64,000 bases of DNA from Glaciecola sp964195425 (GTDB lineage: Bacteria > Pseudomonadota > Gammaproteobacteria > Enterobacterales > Alteromonadaceae). The stretch is taken from assembly GCA_964195425.1 (NCBI GenBank), contig CAXMOM010000062.1:6351-70350 (forward strand). Direction: 5' to 3'. Of this stretch, positions 1-9,572 are shown in pieces. The translations under genes and the position numbers were made by a program. How positions within the stretch are numbered: the first letter of the stretch is position 1; each line of letters starts with the position of its first letter. The notes beneath the pieces are model-generated. The model was not told where the DNA came from, ran no database searches, and saw only the letters and a program-made list of their open reading frames with translations.

Positions 1-15
1 AAGCGACAAAAACAA

Positions 16-864
16 CTAATACCATTTGTCATAATTCCTATCGAGTATTAAAGATGTCTTTTGTAAGTCATCCTTTATTCTTTGTCGAACTGAAGCACTG
101 CAATGCACCGACTTTGGGTCTTTTTCCGCAGACTTTTCTAGTAACCAATTCTTTAATTTGACTATTACTTTTATTCTTTTTACCTTTAAAAGTTGGTGAC
201 CAATTCGATTCTCATTCATTGATTTTTGAATACTAGTCAAATTAAGTTTATTTTGGAATTTCGGAAGTCCAGATACATTATATTTCTCATCAAACCGCGC
301 GGGTATAAACGAAGAATCTACGCCTAAAAATAAGAATACATCTCTTAACAGCCAAAGGGGTCTGTTTTTAATATCCTCAAAATCGTAGATTTTCACTTGG
401 TCTTTACTAAAATACTTAAAAACAGACTCAAGTTGCTTTGAGTACATGCTTTGTTCCAATATCCAAGGATATGCTTCAATAGCTTGGTCAAAGGTCATGT
501 CTTTAATTCTGCCATGTGATATTAAAAGATTAAATGCTGAGTATGCTCTATCAAAGGGCTCCCTTAGAATTATAATAAGTTTCGTATTGGGAAAGTAGTG
601 TGCGATGTGGGAAATTGAGTTAGCGTCAAACATATAATCAGGTGTGATTTCGCCAGCGATCTTATGCATCTGATTTGAATCGAACAATTTCGTATACCAT
701 TCTATTCCTTTATCAAACTTTTGATCAAAAAAATGCACCTCTTTTTGTGGCATATATATTTCTTTGTGCTCGTTTAGACAGTTGTAAAGCCACGAGGTAC
801 CAGCCCTTTGAACTCCAACGCCAATGAAGTTTGGGCCTATTGTTTTTGAGTCATCATTTATCAT
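16..864 (-). CDS. Sulfotransferase family protein
   Basis: Probable PAPS-dependent sulfotransferase of 282 residues that would transfer sulfate to a sugar hydroxyl, here most likely on the surface polysaccharide. The 5'-phosphosulfate-binding loop is visible as QRAGTSW at residues 19-25, and the 3'-phosphate-binding segment as LREPFDRAYS with Arg101 and Ser109. Length fits the single-domain bacterial family. The ATG at 862-864 is preceded by a purine-rich GAAGAAAA stretch. The gene lies at the left edge of the window next to pyruvylation and glycosyltransferase genes, which supports a role in decorating an exopolysaccharide. The acceptor cannot be read from the sequence. Confidence 0.85.
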   Translation of the reverse strand: MINDDSKTIGPNFIGVGVQRAGTSWLYNCLNEHKEIYMPQKEVHFFDQKFDKGIEWYTKLFDSNQMHKIAGEITPDYMFDANSISHIAHYFPNTKLIIILREPFDRAYSAFNLLISHGRIKDMTFDQAIEAYPWILEQSMYSKQLESVFKYFSKDQVKIYDFEDIKNRPLWLLRDVFLFLGVDSSFIPARFDEKYNVSGLPKFQNKLNLTSIQKSMNENRIGHQLLKVKRIKVIVKLKNWLLEKSAEKDPKSVHCSASVRQRIKDDLQKTSLILDRNYDKWY

Positions 865-1062
865 GTTTTCTTCGCATTGGTGTTCGAGTTTTATTGTTAT
901 ATTGTATCAGGTTTTTAGCCTGAATAAATTTGTTAAGCATATGATTCAACGAAGGCTCTTCATGAAAGATCTGAGACAATAACGAGCGCCATTATTTGGT
1001 AAAACCCGATTAGTTCTTAGATATTAAATGGATGGGCTGAAAACATATAATACACAGCTCTG

Positions 1063-2190
1063 TCATTTATCTGATAAATGAGATTGCAAATACTCTCTTG
1101 ATTGAGTAATGAAGGCTTCGTCAATTGTAATTGGTTCAAAGAAAGCAGGGTCGTTTACTTTTTGCAATATTGCGGATTCATCCTTTATTATTCTATTTTC
1201 AAAGTCTGCGACTTTTAACAATGATAAAAACCTAGAAGCTCCTCTGCTTTCGTTTATAAATACTAAAAAGGGCTTTTTAAATATTATGGAAAAAATCACG
1301 CCGTGAAACGAATCAGTAATTACTACTTTTGCGTTTGCAAATGAGTTCAACCACTGTTCGATAGGTGGAAGAATATAATCATTTATATCGTCGCCCATAG
1401 TATCTAAGTAATACCTTTTGGGATAACACGTAAAGGTCTTCAAATCGAGCTGTGAGGCCACTTTATTTACTAACCCTTGTTTCGCTTCGCCTTTATCTAA
1501 TAGATAGTAGAAAAGCTCGCCTGTAACTTTTGTGGTGTGCTCTGATAGTAACTTACGATAATGTTCTTCATTTAGTAGCAATGTAGGGTCGCAAACCCAG
1601 TGCGCATTGGTATTTAAATGTTTTTCACAAAGGGTAACGCCATCTTTTTCTCTAACAGAAACCGCATTAAATTTTTGCACCAATTCTCGGCATCTAGTCG
1701 TCTTATCTTCAGGCATGATCCACTTGCTTAATCCAAACGAAGCCGCATAAGACAAACGCTTAATATCCGTTCCTTCTAGAAAATCGAAAAAGAAGTTTTC
1801 AATTTCAGGCGACATATCAATTCGCCAAACTTGGTCGCTACCCACAATTACTGCATCAAACTGTTGTTTTTCGAAATAGTCTTTTAAACATTGCGTTGAC
1901 GTAATGGTGTGTGAAACAGACATGCGTTGGGAAAGAAAGCGCAATGTTTCGCCGTAAATGATTTTATAACAGCGTTCGAAAAAAATGGGCGCTTTTCGTT
2001 TTCCGAGTATTGTCTTAAAAGTTCTACTTAGTACAAATAAGAAAAGGTCGAACTTGCTAGCATTAGGCTTTTTTCTGTCGATAGTAATTACATCGTGACC
2101 TTCATCTATAAGAACTTGTTGCAGTGCATAGGCTTGTATAATACCGCCATAATTTTTACTCAAAGGTTGTGTCAATATTGCTATTTTCAT
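1063..2190 (-). CDS. Polysaccharide pyruvyl transferase family protein
   Basis: Polysaccharide pyruvyltransferase family member (375 residues from the chosen start). Family members usually move pyruvate from phosphoenolpyruvate onto sugars as a ketal, adding negative charge. The start MKIAILTQPL followed by NYGGIIQAYALQ is the typical N-terminus, and VIVGSDQVWR and TDSFHGVIFS are typical internal blocks. The frame is open a further 30 codons upstream to an ATG at 2280, but the start at 2190 has AGGAAA upstream and matches family N-termini, so I prefer it. It diverges from the iron-sulfur protein gene at 2435. These two families often occur together in polysaccharide loci. Confidence 0.85.
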   Translation of the reverse strand: MKIAILTQPLSKNYGGIIQAYALQQVLIDEGHDVITIDRKKPNASKFDLFLFVLSRTFKTILGKRKAPIFFERCYKIIYGETLRFLSQRMSVSHTITSTQCLKDYFEKQQFDAVIVGSDQVWRIDMSPEIENFFFDFLEGTDIKRLSYAASFGLSKWIMPEDKTTRCRELVQKFNAVSVREKDGVTLCEKHLNTNAHWVCDPTLLLNEEHYRKLLSEHTTKVTGELFYYLLDKGEAKQGLVNKVASQLDLKTFTCYPKRYYLDTMGDDINDYILPPIEQWLNSFANAKVVITDSFHGVIFSIIFKKPFLVFINESRGASRFLSLLKVADFENRIIKDESAILQKVNDPAFFEPITIDEAFITQSREYLQSHLSDK

Positions 2191-2434
2191 CTGGTTTGTG
2201 TTTCCTGTCAGAGCATCGTCATAAAATAAAGCGCCGCAATAGTCACATACATGAGACTTTAATAACAGCTTACATTGCACTCTTTTATTGCATAAGTCTT
2301 TGGGACCAGTGACGTTGCGAAACTATAACAATAAAGAATTCAAGCCTGTTGAATAGATAAGGTACATCGTTTATTCTTTCGCTATATCCTAAGAATTCTT
2401 CAAGTTTGTTTTTAACACACAATGAGGCTAGTTA

Positions 2435-3787
2435 ATGCAGTCCGATGTTCCGTTAGTAATTACCGATATTGTCAATAACGATTTGTGCATTGGCTGCGGG
2501 ATATGCGTCGCGGCATGCCCCTCTAAGGCCTTGGATATGGTGGAAAACAGTGCAGGGTTCTTAGTTGCCAACCAAGCCGCAGATTGCAATCAAGACTCGT
2601 TGTGCTTGGATGTGTGTCCATTTGATACTAGGTCGAAACTGGCCGCGGATGAAACGATAATAGCTGATCAGATTTTTGAGCAAGATAATAAAAAAAGCGA
2701 ACGAATTGGTAGTTATAAAAATTTATATGCAGGGCATGCAAATGATTATAGAGAATCGTCTTCTTCAGGTGGTATAGCTAGCTACCTAATTTATCAAATA
2801 TTGGACCAAGGAATAGTAAGTCATGTAGTTTCAGTTACACAAAACTCTGGAGATTCCTATTATCAGTACAAAGTCCTCTCAAGTAAAGATGACGTAATAG
2901 CGCAATCTAAAACCCGTTACTACCCGGTAACTATGGCTGAAGCTCTTAAACGTGTTAAAGAACTAAATGGCAATATAGCTGTGGTGGGTGTTGCTTGCTT
3001 TTTAAAAGGAATAAGAAAAGCAGAAACAGTTGAGAGTTTGTTAAAGGGAAGAGTTAAATTTACTATTGGAATAATTTGTGGCGGTGTAAAAGGAAAACCA
3101 TTTACGGAATATCTGATATCAAAAGTAGGTGTTGAAAAAGCCCAGGCTAAAAGACCAGAGTACCGAGTTAAAAATAAAGAAAGCGACGCAGCGGATTATT
3201 CTTTTTCTTGCTCAACGGTCAATGAGACCCGTAGCATAGAAATGAGAACAGTTGGTGACATGTGGGGCACAGGCCTTTTCAAAGCTAATGCATGTGACTT
3301 TTGCCAAGATGTTACTACTGAACTAGCCGACATTTCGCTAGGTGATGCTTGGATGGATCCGTATAAAAATGATGGCTTAGGTACTAATATAATTATCACA
3401 CGTAGCATATTGGCTGAAAAACTTATTGTTGAAGGAAGCAAAAATAATAAGTTGTCCCTTACTAATATTGAATTAGACGACGTGATTCAATCACAAAAAG
3501 GAAGCTTTAATCATCGCCAAGACGCTCTTTTTATAAGAACAATGTTTGCGAAGTTGTTTGGAAAAAAGGTACCAAAGTTTCGATTCAGATTCAAAACCTT
3601 AGCTCCAGATGTCATTGCACTGCAATTTTTGCGCAGAATTGTTAGGGCAAAGAGTATTGGTACTTGGGTAAAAGTAGGAGATGCTAAAGAATTTGATCAG
3701 AAGATGAGGCCATATTTGAAAATTTTGAGTTTAGCAGCAAGAGCGGTTAACAAAAGAAGAAAACTGTTTAAACGAAACGTTAGCTGA
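2435..3787 (+). CDS. Coenzyme F420 hydrogenase/dehydrogenase beta-subunit family protein
   Basis: 450-residue iron-sulfur flavoprotein-like member of the F420 hydrogenase/dehydrogenase beta-subunit family. A ferredoxin-type cluster motif is visible near the N-terminus (Cys18, Cys21, Cys24, Cys28), and a second, incomplete cysteine set lies at 51, 57 and 61 (ending CPF). The middle carries SSSGGIASYL and the cysteine segment KANACDFCQD, followed by DISLGDAW, both usual in the family. The ATG at 2435 follows GAGG by about eight bases. Marine gammaproteobacteria do not normally make F420, so the electron carrier and substrate are unknown. The genomic link with pyruvyltransferases suggests a redox step in polysaccharide modification. 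This role is inference. Confidence 0.8.
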   Translation: MQSDVPLVITDIVNNDLCIGCGICVAACPSKALDMVENSAGFLVANQAADCNQDSLCLDVCPFDTRSKLAADETIIADQIFEQDNKKSERIGSYKNLYAGHANDYRESSSSGGIASYLIYQILDQGIVSHVVSVTQNSGDSYYQYKVLSSKDDVIAQSKTRYYPVTMAEALKRVKELNGNIAVVGVACFLKGIRKAETVESLLKGRVKFTIGIICGGVKGKPFTEYLISKVGVEKAQAKRPEYRVKNKESDAADYSFSCSTVNETRSIEMRTVGDMWGTGLFKANACDFCQDVTTELADISLGDAWMDPYKNDGLGTNIIITRSILAEKLIVEGSKNNKLSLTNIELDDVIQSQKGSFNHRQDALFIRTMFAKLFGKKVPKFRFRFKTLAPDVIALQFLRRIVRAKSIGTWVKVGDAKEFDQKMRPYLKILSLAARAVNKRRKLFKRNVS

Positions 3788-3895
3788 GTTAAAAAATGAC
3801 TTAGCGTTATCTACCCAGCCATTGAGGTAAAACGGAGGTGCTTGTATCCAGGCGTAAGGTCTCAAACTCTTTGGTAGGCTATCATCTATGGGATC

Positions 3896-4732
3896 TCACT
3901 CATGTGAAGTGAAGACATCGCCATAAACTTCTCTCATTCTGTTTATGCAAATGTCATTCTTTCCCTGCTTTACGTTTTCAACAGCAAGTCCACTTGCGTC
4001 TGTGCCAGTCCAATTAATGGTATTTAGTTCATAACCACTCCATGAAACATATACGCCATTTTTTCGGGCCATCCAAAAAAACCATACGTCATCTGCGCTT
4101 GCGCATATTTTCATAAACTTTTCTTCATCTAAAACATCGTCAACAAAGGCATTTGGAGGATACAGAATGCCACCTATTCCTGTTGCGAATAATACCGCTC
4201 CATTACCTCGCGAATTATCATGCCATTTCACATACGGCAGCAGTTCTTTATTCGCAAATAAAGGCGTATGAACTCTATGAGCAATGATTTCTTTCTTATC
4301 TGAAATTTTCGACGTTAGCTTGTAAAGCCAATCGCATGGATAGAACAAATCATCGTCGGCCGTTACAATGTAATGTTCGGGGAACTCGACTAAGGCAGGT
4401 ATTAGCTTTTTAAAGGATCTTGTGTCTTTGCACGTTCTTATTACAAACCAGTCACAGCTGTTTTCGAGGTCTAAAATGGCTGATGTTAGGTGCTTGTAGT
4501 CTGCATCGGCTACCCATAATATAAGATAATCAGGAGTTATTGATTGCAACAGTAGCCCTTTTAAAGTTAGGTGCAATTTATTAAATCTTGGCGGAAAACT
4601 AGTTAATGAGACGACCAGACCAGTGCCGATTTTGTGAGGGTTGTTTTTATACGACACTTTTTTTAACCGGACATACCCCTCAACAACGAAAGCTTCGAGT
4701 TTCCAATAAAGTAGTTTTATCCCTTGTAACAT
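3896..4732 (-). CDS. Glycosyltransferase-like protein (GT-A fold, DDD motif)
   Basis: About 278 residues from an ATG at 4732; an in-frame TTG at 4756 is an alternative start. The protein has VVSLTSFPPR near its N-terminus and VTADDDLFYP in the middle. The latter resembles the metal- and nucleotide-sugar-binding acidic motif of GT-A glycosyltransferases. It also has DVWFFWMARKNG near the C-terminus. Similar proteins are generally annotated as family-2-like glycosyltransferases of lipopolysaccharide or capsule loci. It is the last gene of the minus-strand series, separated by about 130 bases from the next glycosyltransferase gene. The sugar donor and acceptor are unknown. Confidence 0.7.
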   Translation of the reverse strand: MLQGIKLLYWKLEAFVVEGYVRLKKVSYKNNPHKIGTGLVVSLTSFPPRFNKLHLTLKGLLLQSITPDYLILWVADADYKHLTSAILDLENSCDWFVIRTCKDTRSFKKLIPALVEFPEHYIVTADDDLFYPCDWLYKLTSKISDKKEIIAHRVHTPLFANKELLPYVKWHDNSRGNGAVLFATGIGGILYPPNAFVDDVLDEEKFMKICASADDVWFFWMARKNGVYVSWSGYELNTINWTGTDASGLAVENVKQGKNDICINRMREVYGDVFTSHE

Positions 4733-4860
4733 CTTAATAAGCACCAACGTTAACAATTTTAAATTAGTTTCAGCTATTCACATAATTATAAGTGTAAACA
4801 CTAATTATAGCCGGTCAAATTACACGGCATAGCTATAGTTTTGAATCAGATGACGCAAAA

Positions 4861-5784
4861 CTATCTTTTTATTTTTGAATTTAAGATAAATAAAGATGCA
4901 AGAATGATTCTTTTCTTTATGCTTAATTTCTTCCGCCACATTCTATTTAGCGTAGCTTTTTGTATGTCACCACCATCTAAAATAGCTACTTTAGCGGTGA
5001 AAACCACGTAGTCGTTCAAAATAGGGTCATCAATTTTATTTGATTCATAAAGGTCCATTAAATGATCAATTAAATAAATCTTTGATCTAAGCTTTTCAGG
5101 TGAAGGCGTATACATAATACTGCCAGCACGCTGTCGATAATAAATAACTTTTTCAGGCAAAAATTCAATTTGTAATTTAGATAGCAGAACATTGAAAGTG
5201 AATTCTACATCTTCGTGGAGAATATGGTCTATAAACTTAATTTGTAACTCTTCAAGTTTTGATTTCTTATAGATCTTATCCCATATAGTGACCACGTTAG
5301 TCATCTCAGAGTCGATCATTGTGCAAAGGTAATCGCTACTTACCTGGCTACCTTTATCTTGGAATGGATTTGGCTTTGAATAAAGTGGAAGTATTGCTTT
5401 TGTATCGTTAACAAATCTATAACCGTCAAAGGCAATTATATCTGAAGAGCAATTGCTAGCGAACTCTAAAACATTTTGGAAAGCCTTGAAGTTAATAAAA
5501 TCGTCGCTATCTAAAAACGCAATCCATTTACCTGTCGCATGCTCTAAACCAACGTTACGTGCGTCTGCGACTCCACCATAATCTTTATTAACTAGCGTTG
5601 TCTTATGTGGATAAAGTGTATGAAACTTTTCAGCTATTTGGTATGAGTTATCTGTAGAACCGTCATTTACTAAAATAACCTCCACGTTGTCAGAGTCAAC
5701 CTTATAGACACTTTCGAGGCATTCATTTAAATAGTCCTCAACATTGTATATAGGAACAATGATACTGACGAATTTTTTTTCCAT
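4861..5784 (-). CDS. Family 2 glycosyltransferase
   Basis: 307-residue GT2 enzyme predicted to add one sugar to the lipid-linked repeat unit on the cytoplasmic face. The N-terminal core is classical: SIIVPIYNVEDYL, then ILVNDGSTDNS, then GGVADARNVGLEHATG, then FLDSDDF (the DxD metal site). The C-terminal third is a variable acceptor domain without clear membrane segments. The ATG at 5784 has AAGAG shortly upstream. It lies downstream of the flippase gene with a 96-base gap, so it may share the long operon transcript or have its own promoter. Confidence 0.9.
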   Translation of the reverse strand: MEKKFVSIIVPIYNVEDYLNECLESVYKVDSDNVEVILVNDGSTDNSYQIAEKFHTLYPHKTTLVNKDYGGVADARNVGLEHATGKWIAFLDSDDFINFKAFQNVLEFASNCSSDIIAFDGYRFVNDTKAILPLYSKPNPFQDKGSQVSSDYLCTMIDSEMTNVVTIWDKIYKKSKLEELQIKFIDHILHEDVEFTFNVLLSKLQIEFLPEKVIYYRQRAGSIMYTPSPEKLRSKIYLIDHLMDLYESNKIDDPILNDYVVFTAKVAILDGGDIQKATLNRMWRKKLSIKKRIILASLFILNSKIKR

Positions 5785-5880
5785 ACTCTTAGATTCTCAA
5801 TTATTTAATACTGTCTTTATAGACAAGGTTCGTTGCATAAGCACTTGTAGTTGTTTTACAAAAAAATCATCGCAGAACCT

Positions 5881-7368
5881 TCATTTCCGTGTGAGTTTTA
5901 ACTTACTTATTATAGGGTTTAAGCTTCTTGCTACTAAACTCTCCAAATATTGGTATTCAGTAAGGTTTTTAAAGCCTAGATAGTAGCTAGTTATCATACT
6001 GGCTATAAAGGTTATTACGAACATCGCTGATACAGCAACGAGTTCAAAAAAAGCACTCAACTCAGTAGATACAATTTGCTTGCTTATGTAATTCGATATA
6101 GCAATTGAATATAGTAAAGGAATAACGGCCACAAACATTTTTAACGTGCTCTTTACGCCTGTGTAGCGTAATAAAATAAACACCACGAAAAGAAAGGACA
6201 CAATATTTTCCATTACGACTAGTAGGGTACTAAACTCTTTAATTTCTCTAACGCCACTTGCAATGACTACTCCATAAATAGCTAAAAAGGCAATTATTTC
6301 ATAATAAAATATTTGCTTAGTTTTACCATAAACTAGTAAAACACGCCTGGCCTGATGGGCCATAATAAATGAGGGTAAAAGTAAGCCAAAGACGCCTAGC
6401 AGATAGCTGTACTCAAGCCAATTTTCACCTAGTAGAACGGCTGTTATATTTGAGTGATTAAAGTACATTAACGTAGAAATCGGTAATCCTACCATCAACA
6501 ATATTAAAAACGATGCTTTAAATTGCTTCGCAAAATATGTTGCCGAACCTTTGGCATTCGTTAATTCTACGAGGAATGGTTCGCTTATTGGCCCTATCAG
6601 ATGCGCGCTTGGAATAAAAGCAACATATTTCATTGTATGATAGAACCCTAGACCACTGGCACCGAAAGTTGAACTAACGATTAATGTATCTAGTTGGGTT
6701 CTAAAATAACCAAATATCGCCTGTGGAATCATCCAGCCAGAAAACTGCCATTGATCCTTAGCATTTTTCAGCATAAATTTAATTTTATGGCTACAAATTG
6801 AGTGTGTCCCAATAACCATCAATACTGCGTTGGTAAGCTTACCAATAACTAAGGCCCAATAACTTTCTAGCATTATTGCGACAGTTACAGCGGCAGCGGC
6901 TGATACAATTTTAACCACCACGCTTAACTTCACCAACTGGGTATAATTTTGAGATCTTTTAAGAAAACTGATGCCTGGATTTTGAAAACCATGAATAAAA
7001 AAAACTAATGTTAATGACCACAATACATTTATCAGTCTTGGGTCATCATAATATTCAGAAATAAAATATGAACCGACAAGCATCAATATAGACAACACTG
7101 TCTTGATAATAAAATTAATTGTCCATGCCGTATTCACTTTATCGCTATCTAGGTTATCAACACGCAGTAGATATTGACTTGACCCCGTATTGGATAAAAT
7201 TTCAACAAATCCAATCATTAGCGTTGCGATTGCAATTATTCCGAAATCTTCCGGTAACAAAAGGCGCGCAAGGACTAGTGTGCTGGCTAGGCCAACAAGT
7301 TTTTTAGCTAGTGAATCGACAACTAATAAAGCGCTGCTCAATACACCTTTACGCAAGTTATTACTCAC
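5881..7368 (-). CDS. Oligosaccharide flippase, Wzx/polysaccharide-synthesis family
   Basis: 495-residue integral membrane protein of the polysaccharide transporter (MOP) superfamily, predicted to flip the undecaprenyl-linked repeat unit to the periplasm. It shows about 12-14 hydrophobic segments. The N-terminus, including LVLARLLLPEDFGIIAIA and EILSNTGSSQYLLR, is characteristic of the WzxC/ExoT/AmsL branch. The start is GTG at 7368, overlapping the stop of the upstream glycosyltransferase by eight bases, which suggests translational coupling. The start codon sits inside a short inverted repeat (ACTCACT / AGTGAGT). Together with the adjacent polymerase this indicates a Wzx/Wzy-type pathway. 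Confidence 0.85.
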   Translation of the reverse strand: MSNNLRKGVLSSALLVVDSLAKKLVGLASTLVLARLLLPEDFGIIAIATLMIGFVEILSNTGSSQYLLRVDNLDSDKVNTAWTINFIIKTVLSILMLVGSYFISEYYDDPRLINVLWSLTLVFFIHGFQNPGISFLKRSQNYTQLVKLSVVVKIVSAAAAVTVAIMLESYWALVIGKLTNAVLMVIGTHSICSHKIKFMLKNAKDQWQFSGWMIPQAIFGYFRTQLDTLIVSSTFGASGLGFYHTMKYVAFIPSAHLIGPISEPFLVELTNAKGSATYFAKQFKASFLILLMVGLPISTLMYFNHSNITAVLLGENWLEYSYLLGVFGLLLPSFIMAHQARRVLLVYGKTKQIFYYEIIAFLAIYGVVIASGVREIKEFSTLLVVMENIVSFLFVVFILLRYTGVKSTLKMFVAVIPLLYSIAISNYISKQIVSTELSAFFELVAVSAMFVITFIASMITSYYLGFKNLTEYQYLESLVARSLNPIISKLKLTRK

Positions 7369-8230
7369 TTAGTAGTGAGTCTTTAGCGATTGTTTTGTTC
7401 AAACGTTGTTCAACTAAGCGTCTCTTAATAAACCCCAAATGAGATGCTTTATCCTTAAAATTTGCTAGAATTTGTCTATTAATCAATGCCATTCCTCTTG
7501 GCCAATCTTCAATCGCTAATTCATCTAAATATACCTCTTGAATTTTACCTAATTCGTAGCGGGCTATACGATTCTTATAAAGGATAATATCGTCAAGTTT
7601 AAATGGAGATAGACTTTCAAATTCAAATCCAACATCTTTTTGGTAAATGACCCTGTTGGGTAAATTATGGTCAATAAATTGTATGTCGGTGTTAGCTGCT
7701 TTAGTTAAAAATGAATCTATCCAATTAAGTCCAATCGGTAAATAAAATTCTTTTGCACGAACCATCTCTATATATTGTTGACTTGCTCCATAGAGGTTTC
7801 CAAAGAAACAGGCTCTGTCTTCTACTAACATTTGATAAAATTCTAAATTTCGTCCACTTAAGGGATAACCAGCAATTATATTAGGTGTTGGTGAGGTATT
7901 TATAATTTTATCGTAGAGGAGGGGAAAGCAGTTTTCAGAAAACAAAACGTCAGCATCTACAAAAAAATGACAGTCTGCGTTAGCCTTTATTTCATGAATA
8001 TAATGATTCCAAGCGTTACACTTATCGCCTAGCGTAATTTCAATTATTTCTAGTTGCTTAAACGACAATGAATCTTTTAGTTCATAAGCTACTTTTATGG
8101 TGTTGTCGGTGCACCCGTTTGCTAGCAAGTAAACAGTTTGCACTCGCTCGTCTACGTTATTAAACATATTAGTAAGCGAAGCCTTCAAATTGGCAGCCTC
8201 ATTATAAGCAAACATTACTATGTTATACAC
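7361..8230 (-). CDS. Family 2 glycosyltransferase
   Basis: 289-residue GT2-type enzyme: VMFAYNEAANL, then LLANGCTDNT, then CHFFVDADVLF, the likely donor/metal-binding acidic motif. It begins with GTG at 8230, with GAGAA about eight bases upstream. It overlaps the polymerase gene upstream by eight bases and the flippase downstream by eight bases. It is therefore an internal cistron of the polysaccharide operon. The sugar specificity cannot be deduced. The acidic motif reads DAD, as in other GT2 proteins. Confidence 0.85.
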   Translation of the reverse strand: MYNIVMFAYNEAANLKASLTNMFNNVDERVQTVYLLANGCTDNTIKVAYELKDSLSFKQLEIIEITLGDKCNAWNHYIHEIKANADCHFFVDADVLFSENCFPLLYDKIINTSPTPNIIAGYPLSGRNLEFYQMLVEDRACFFGNLYGASQQYIEMVRAKEFYLPIGLNWIDSFLTKAANTDIQFIDHNLPNRVIYQKDVGFEFESLSPFKLDDIILYKNRIARYELGKIQEVYLDELAIEDWPRGMALINRQILANFKDKASHLGFIKRRLVEQRLNKTIAKDSLLSE

Positions 8231-9572
8231 GTTTCATTCTCACTTTTGATTGTTGCGATATTTCTGCACCACTATCTGATTCGGTCACCTGATCTGAAGC
8301 GATAGCGCGTTCTCGAATTACAAAGTTGTTAGCAACTAAAATTAATAATAGTAGGTAGAAAGGTTCAAATATTATTAAGTCTAAGAATATAGCGCCTACA
8401 AAAAAACCAATGAGTGAACAAATACCAGCTTTGTTAACATAGGTATGGAACTTGTTTGGATTTTTTTCGAGAGCCTGTTTGTTGGATTTATACATTTTAC
8501 GAGCAATCCAAAAAAATGACAAATAAGTGAAACCTGCAATAAGTCCTGTATTGGCCGCAAAATTTAAGAACGTATTATGAGCAACATGTCGCGACTTACC
8601 AGGAAAGTAAAATCCGGATGCTTGCAAAAATCGCTGAGGGCCTACGCCTAAAACAGGGTGCTTTTTAATTAATTCTAGGCCAACCGTCCAAGAAACAATT
8701 CTTGGATTAATGGGTGCATCTTGACTACTTTCTGCTCGCTGTACTGTTTCTACAGTGCGCGAAATAACCGCGCCACCTTGGTCTATAACAAATACTACGA
8801 ACCCGAGTACTAATACTATGTTAAATGCCTTTGATCTTATCATGAGTGCCGCTACTATCGTGGAAACACCAGCACTTAGCATTGCGCCTCTAGATGCACA
8901 CAATACCAGTGCGTGCCATATTAATGGTATTGCAATAATAAGAAGTAGCTTTTGCCACTTTTTATCCACTTGGTAAATCCCGAAGAGTATAAATGGTAAT
9001 CCAATCACAAATAATATTGAGAATGCATTTCCATCTCTATATGGACTGCCGCTAGGACCCGCTAGCCTTCCAGACTCGAACAACTGCCATAGACCAGAAA
9101 AATATGCGTTGTTTGCCCAGTACGTATAGTAAATAGTTACTGCTACTACAACAGCAATAACGCTTTTTACGGCATTTTCGCTATTCATTAGTCCCAGGGT
9201 TATAAAAAACATAACAAAAATTGTACTATAAATATCTAAAACTAGAGTAGAACTAACTCTCGATACATATGTTGAGAACGGGCTAAGTAAATCCGATAAC
9301 TGAAATACAATCAGCAGTATAAACATCCCATAAAAAATCCCGTTGTTATAAATTTGCCAATTGACCTTACCGCGAATCATTTGTATGAACCACGCTATTA
9401 TAGCAATACCTGCAGAAATTTTGAATATTGAGATGCCAGTGAACGCCCAGAACCAAACATATTGAGGCTGTAGAATTGACACTCCCATATAAAATGCAGC
9501 GGCAATATAGGGGGCACTTGTTATGGTGAGCACGGCTAGTGCAATAAAGAGAAGCGTTAGTAGTTTTATCAT
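8223..9572 (-). CDS. O-antigen ligase/polymerase family protein (Wzy-like, resembles exosortase-associated O-glycosylation ligase)
   Basis: 449-residue polytopic membrane protein with about 11-12 hydrophobic segments and the Wzy_C-type periplasmic loop: LIKKHPVLGVGPQRF followed by VAHNTFLNFAANTGLIAG. It would polymerise repeat units or ligate glycan on the periplasmic side. The N-terminal SILQPQYVWFWAF segment resembles the family named putative O-glycosylation ligase, exosortase A-associated, which has a PQ-x-W motif at that place. The ATG at 9572 lies directly next to the stop of the preceding gene. Because a Wzx-like flippase follows in the same operon, a polymerase role is the simplest reading. 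Confidence 0.8.
   Translation of the reverse strand: MIKLLTLLFIALAVLTITSAPYIAAAFYMGVSILQPQYVWFWAFTGISIFKISAGIAIIAWFIQMIRGKVNWQIYNNGIFYGMFILLIVFQLSDLLSPFSTYVSRVSSTLVLDIYSTIFVMFFITLGLMNSENAVKSVIAVVVAVTIYYTYWANNAYFSGLWQLFESGRLAGPSGSPYRDGNAFSILFVIGLPFILFGIYQVDKKWQKLLLIIAIPLIWHALVLCASRGAMLSAGVSTIVAALMIRSKAFNIVLVLGFVVFVIDQGGAVISRTVETVQRAESSQDAPINPRIVSWTVGLELIKKHPVLGVGPQRFLQASGFYFPGKSRHVAHNTFLNFAANTGLIAGFTYLSFFWIARKMYKSNKQALEKNPNKFHTYVNKAGICSLIGFFVGAIFLDLIIFEPFYLLLLILVANNFVIRERAIASDQVTESDSGAEISQQSKVRMKRV

Noticed and set aside
2191..2280. A 30-codon N-terminal extension of the pyruvyltransferase containing two CxxC-like cysteines
   Set aside because: The internal ATG at 2190 has a ribosome site and matches the family N-terminus, so the zinc-ribbon-like look is probably chance.
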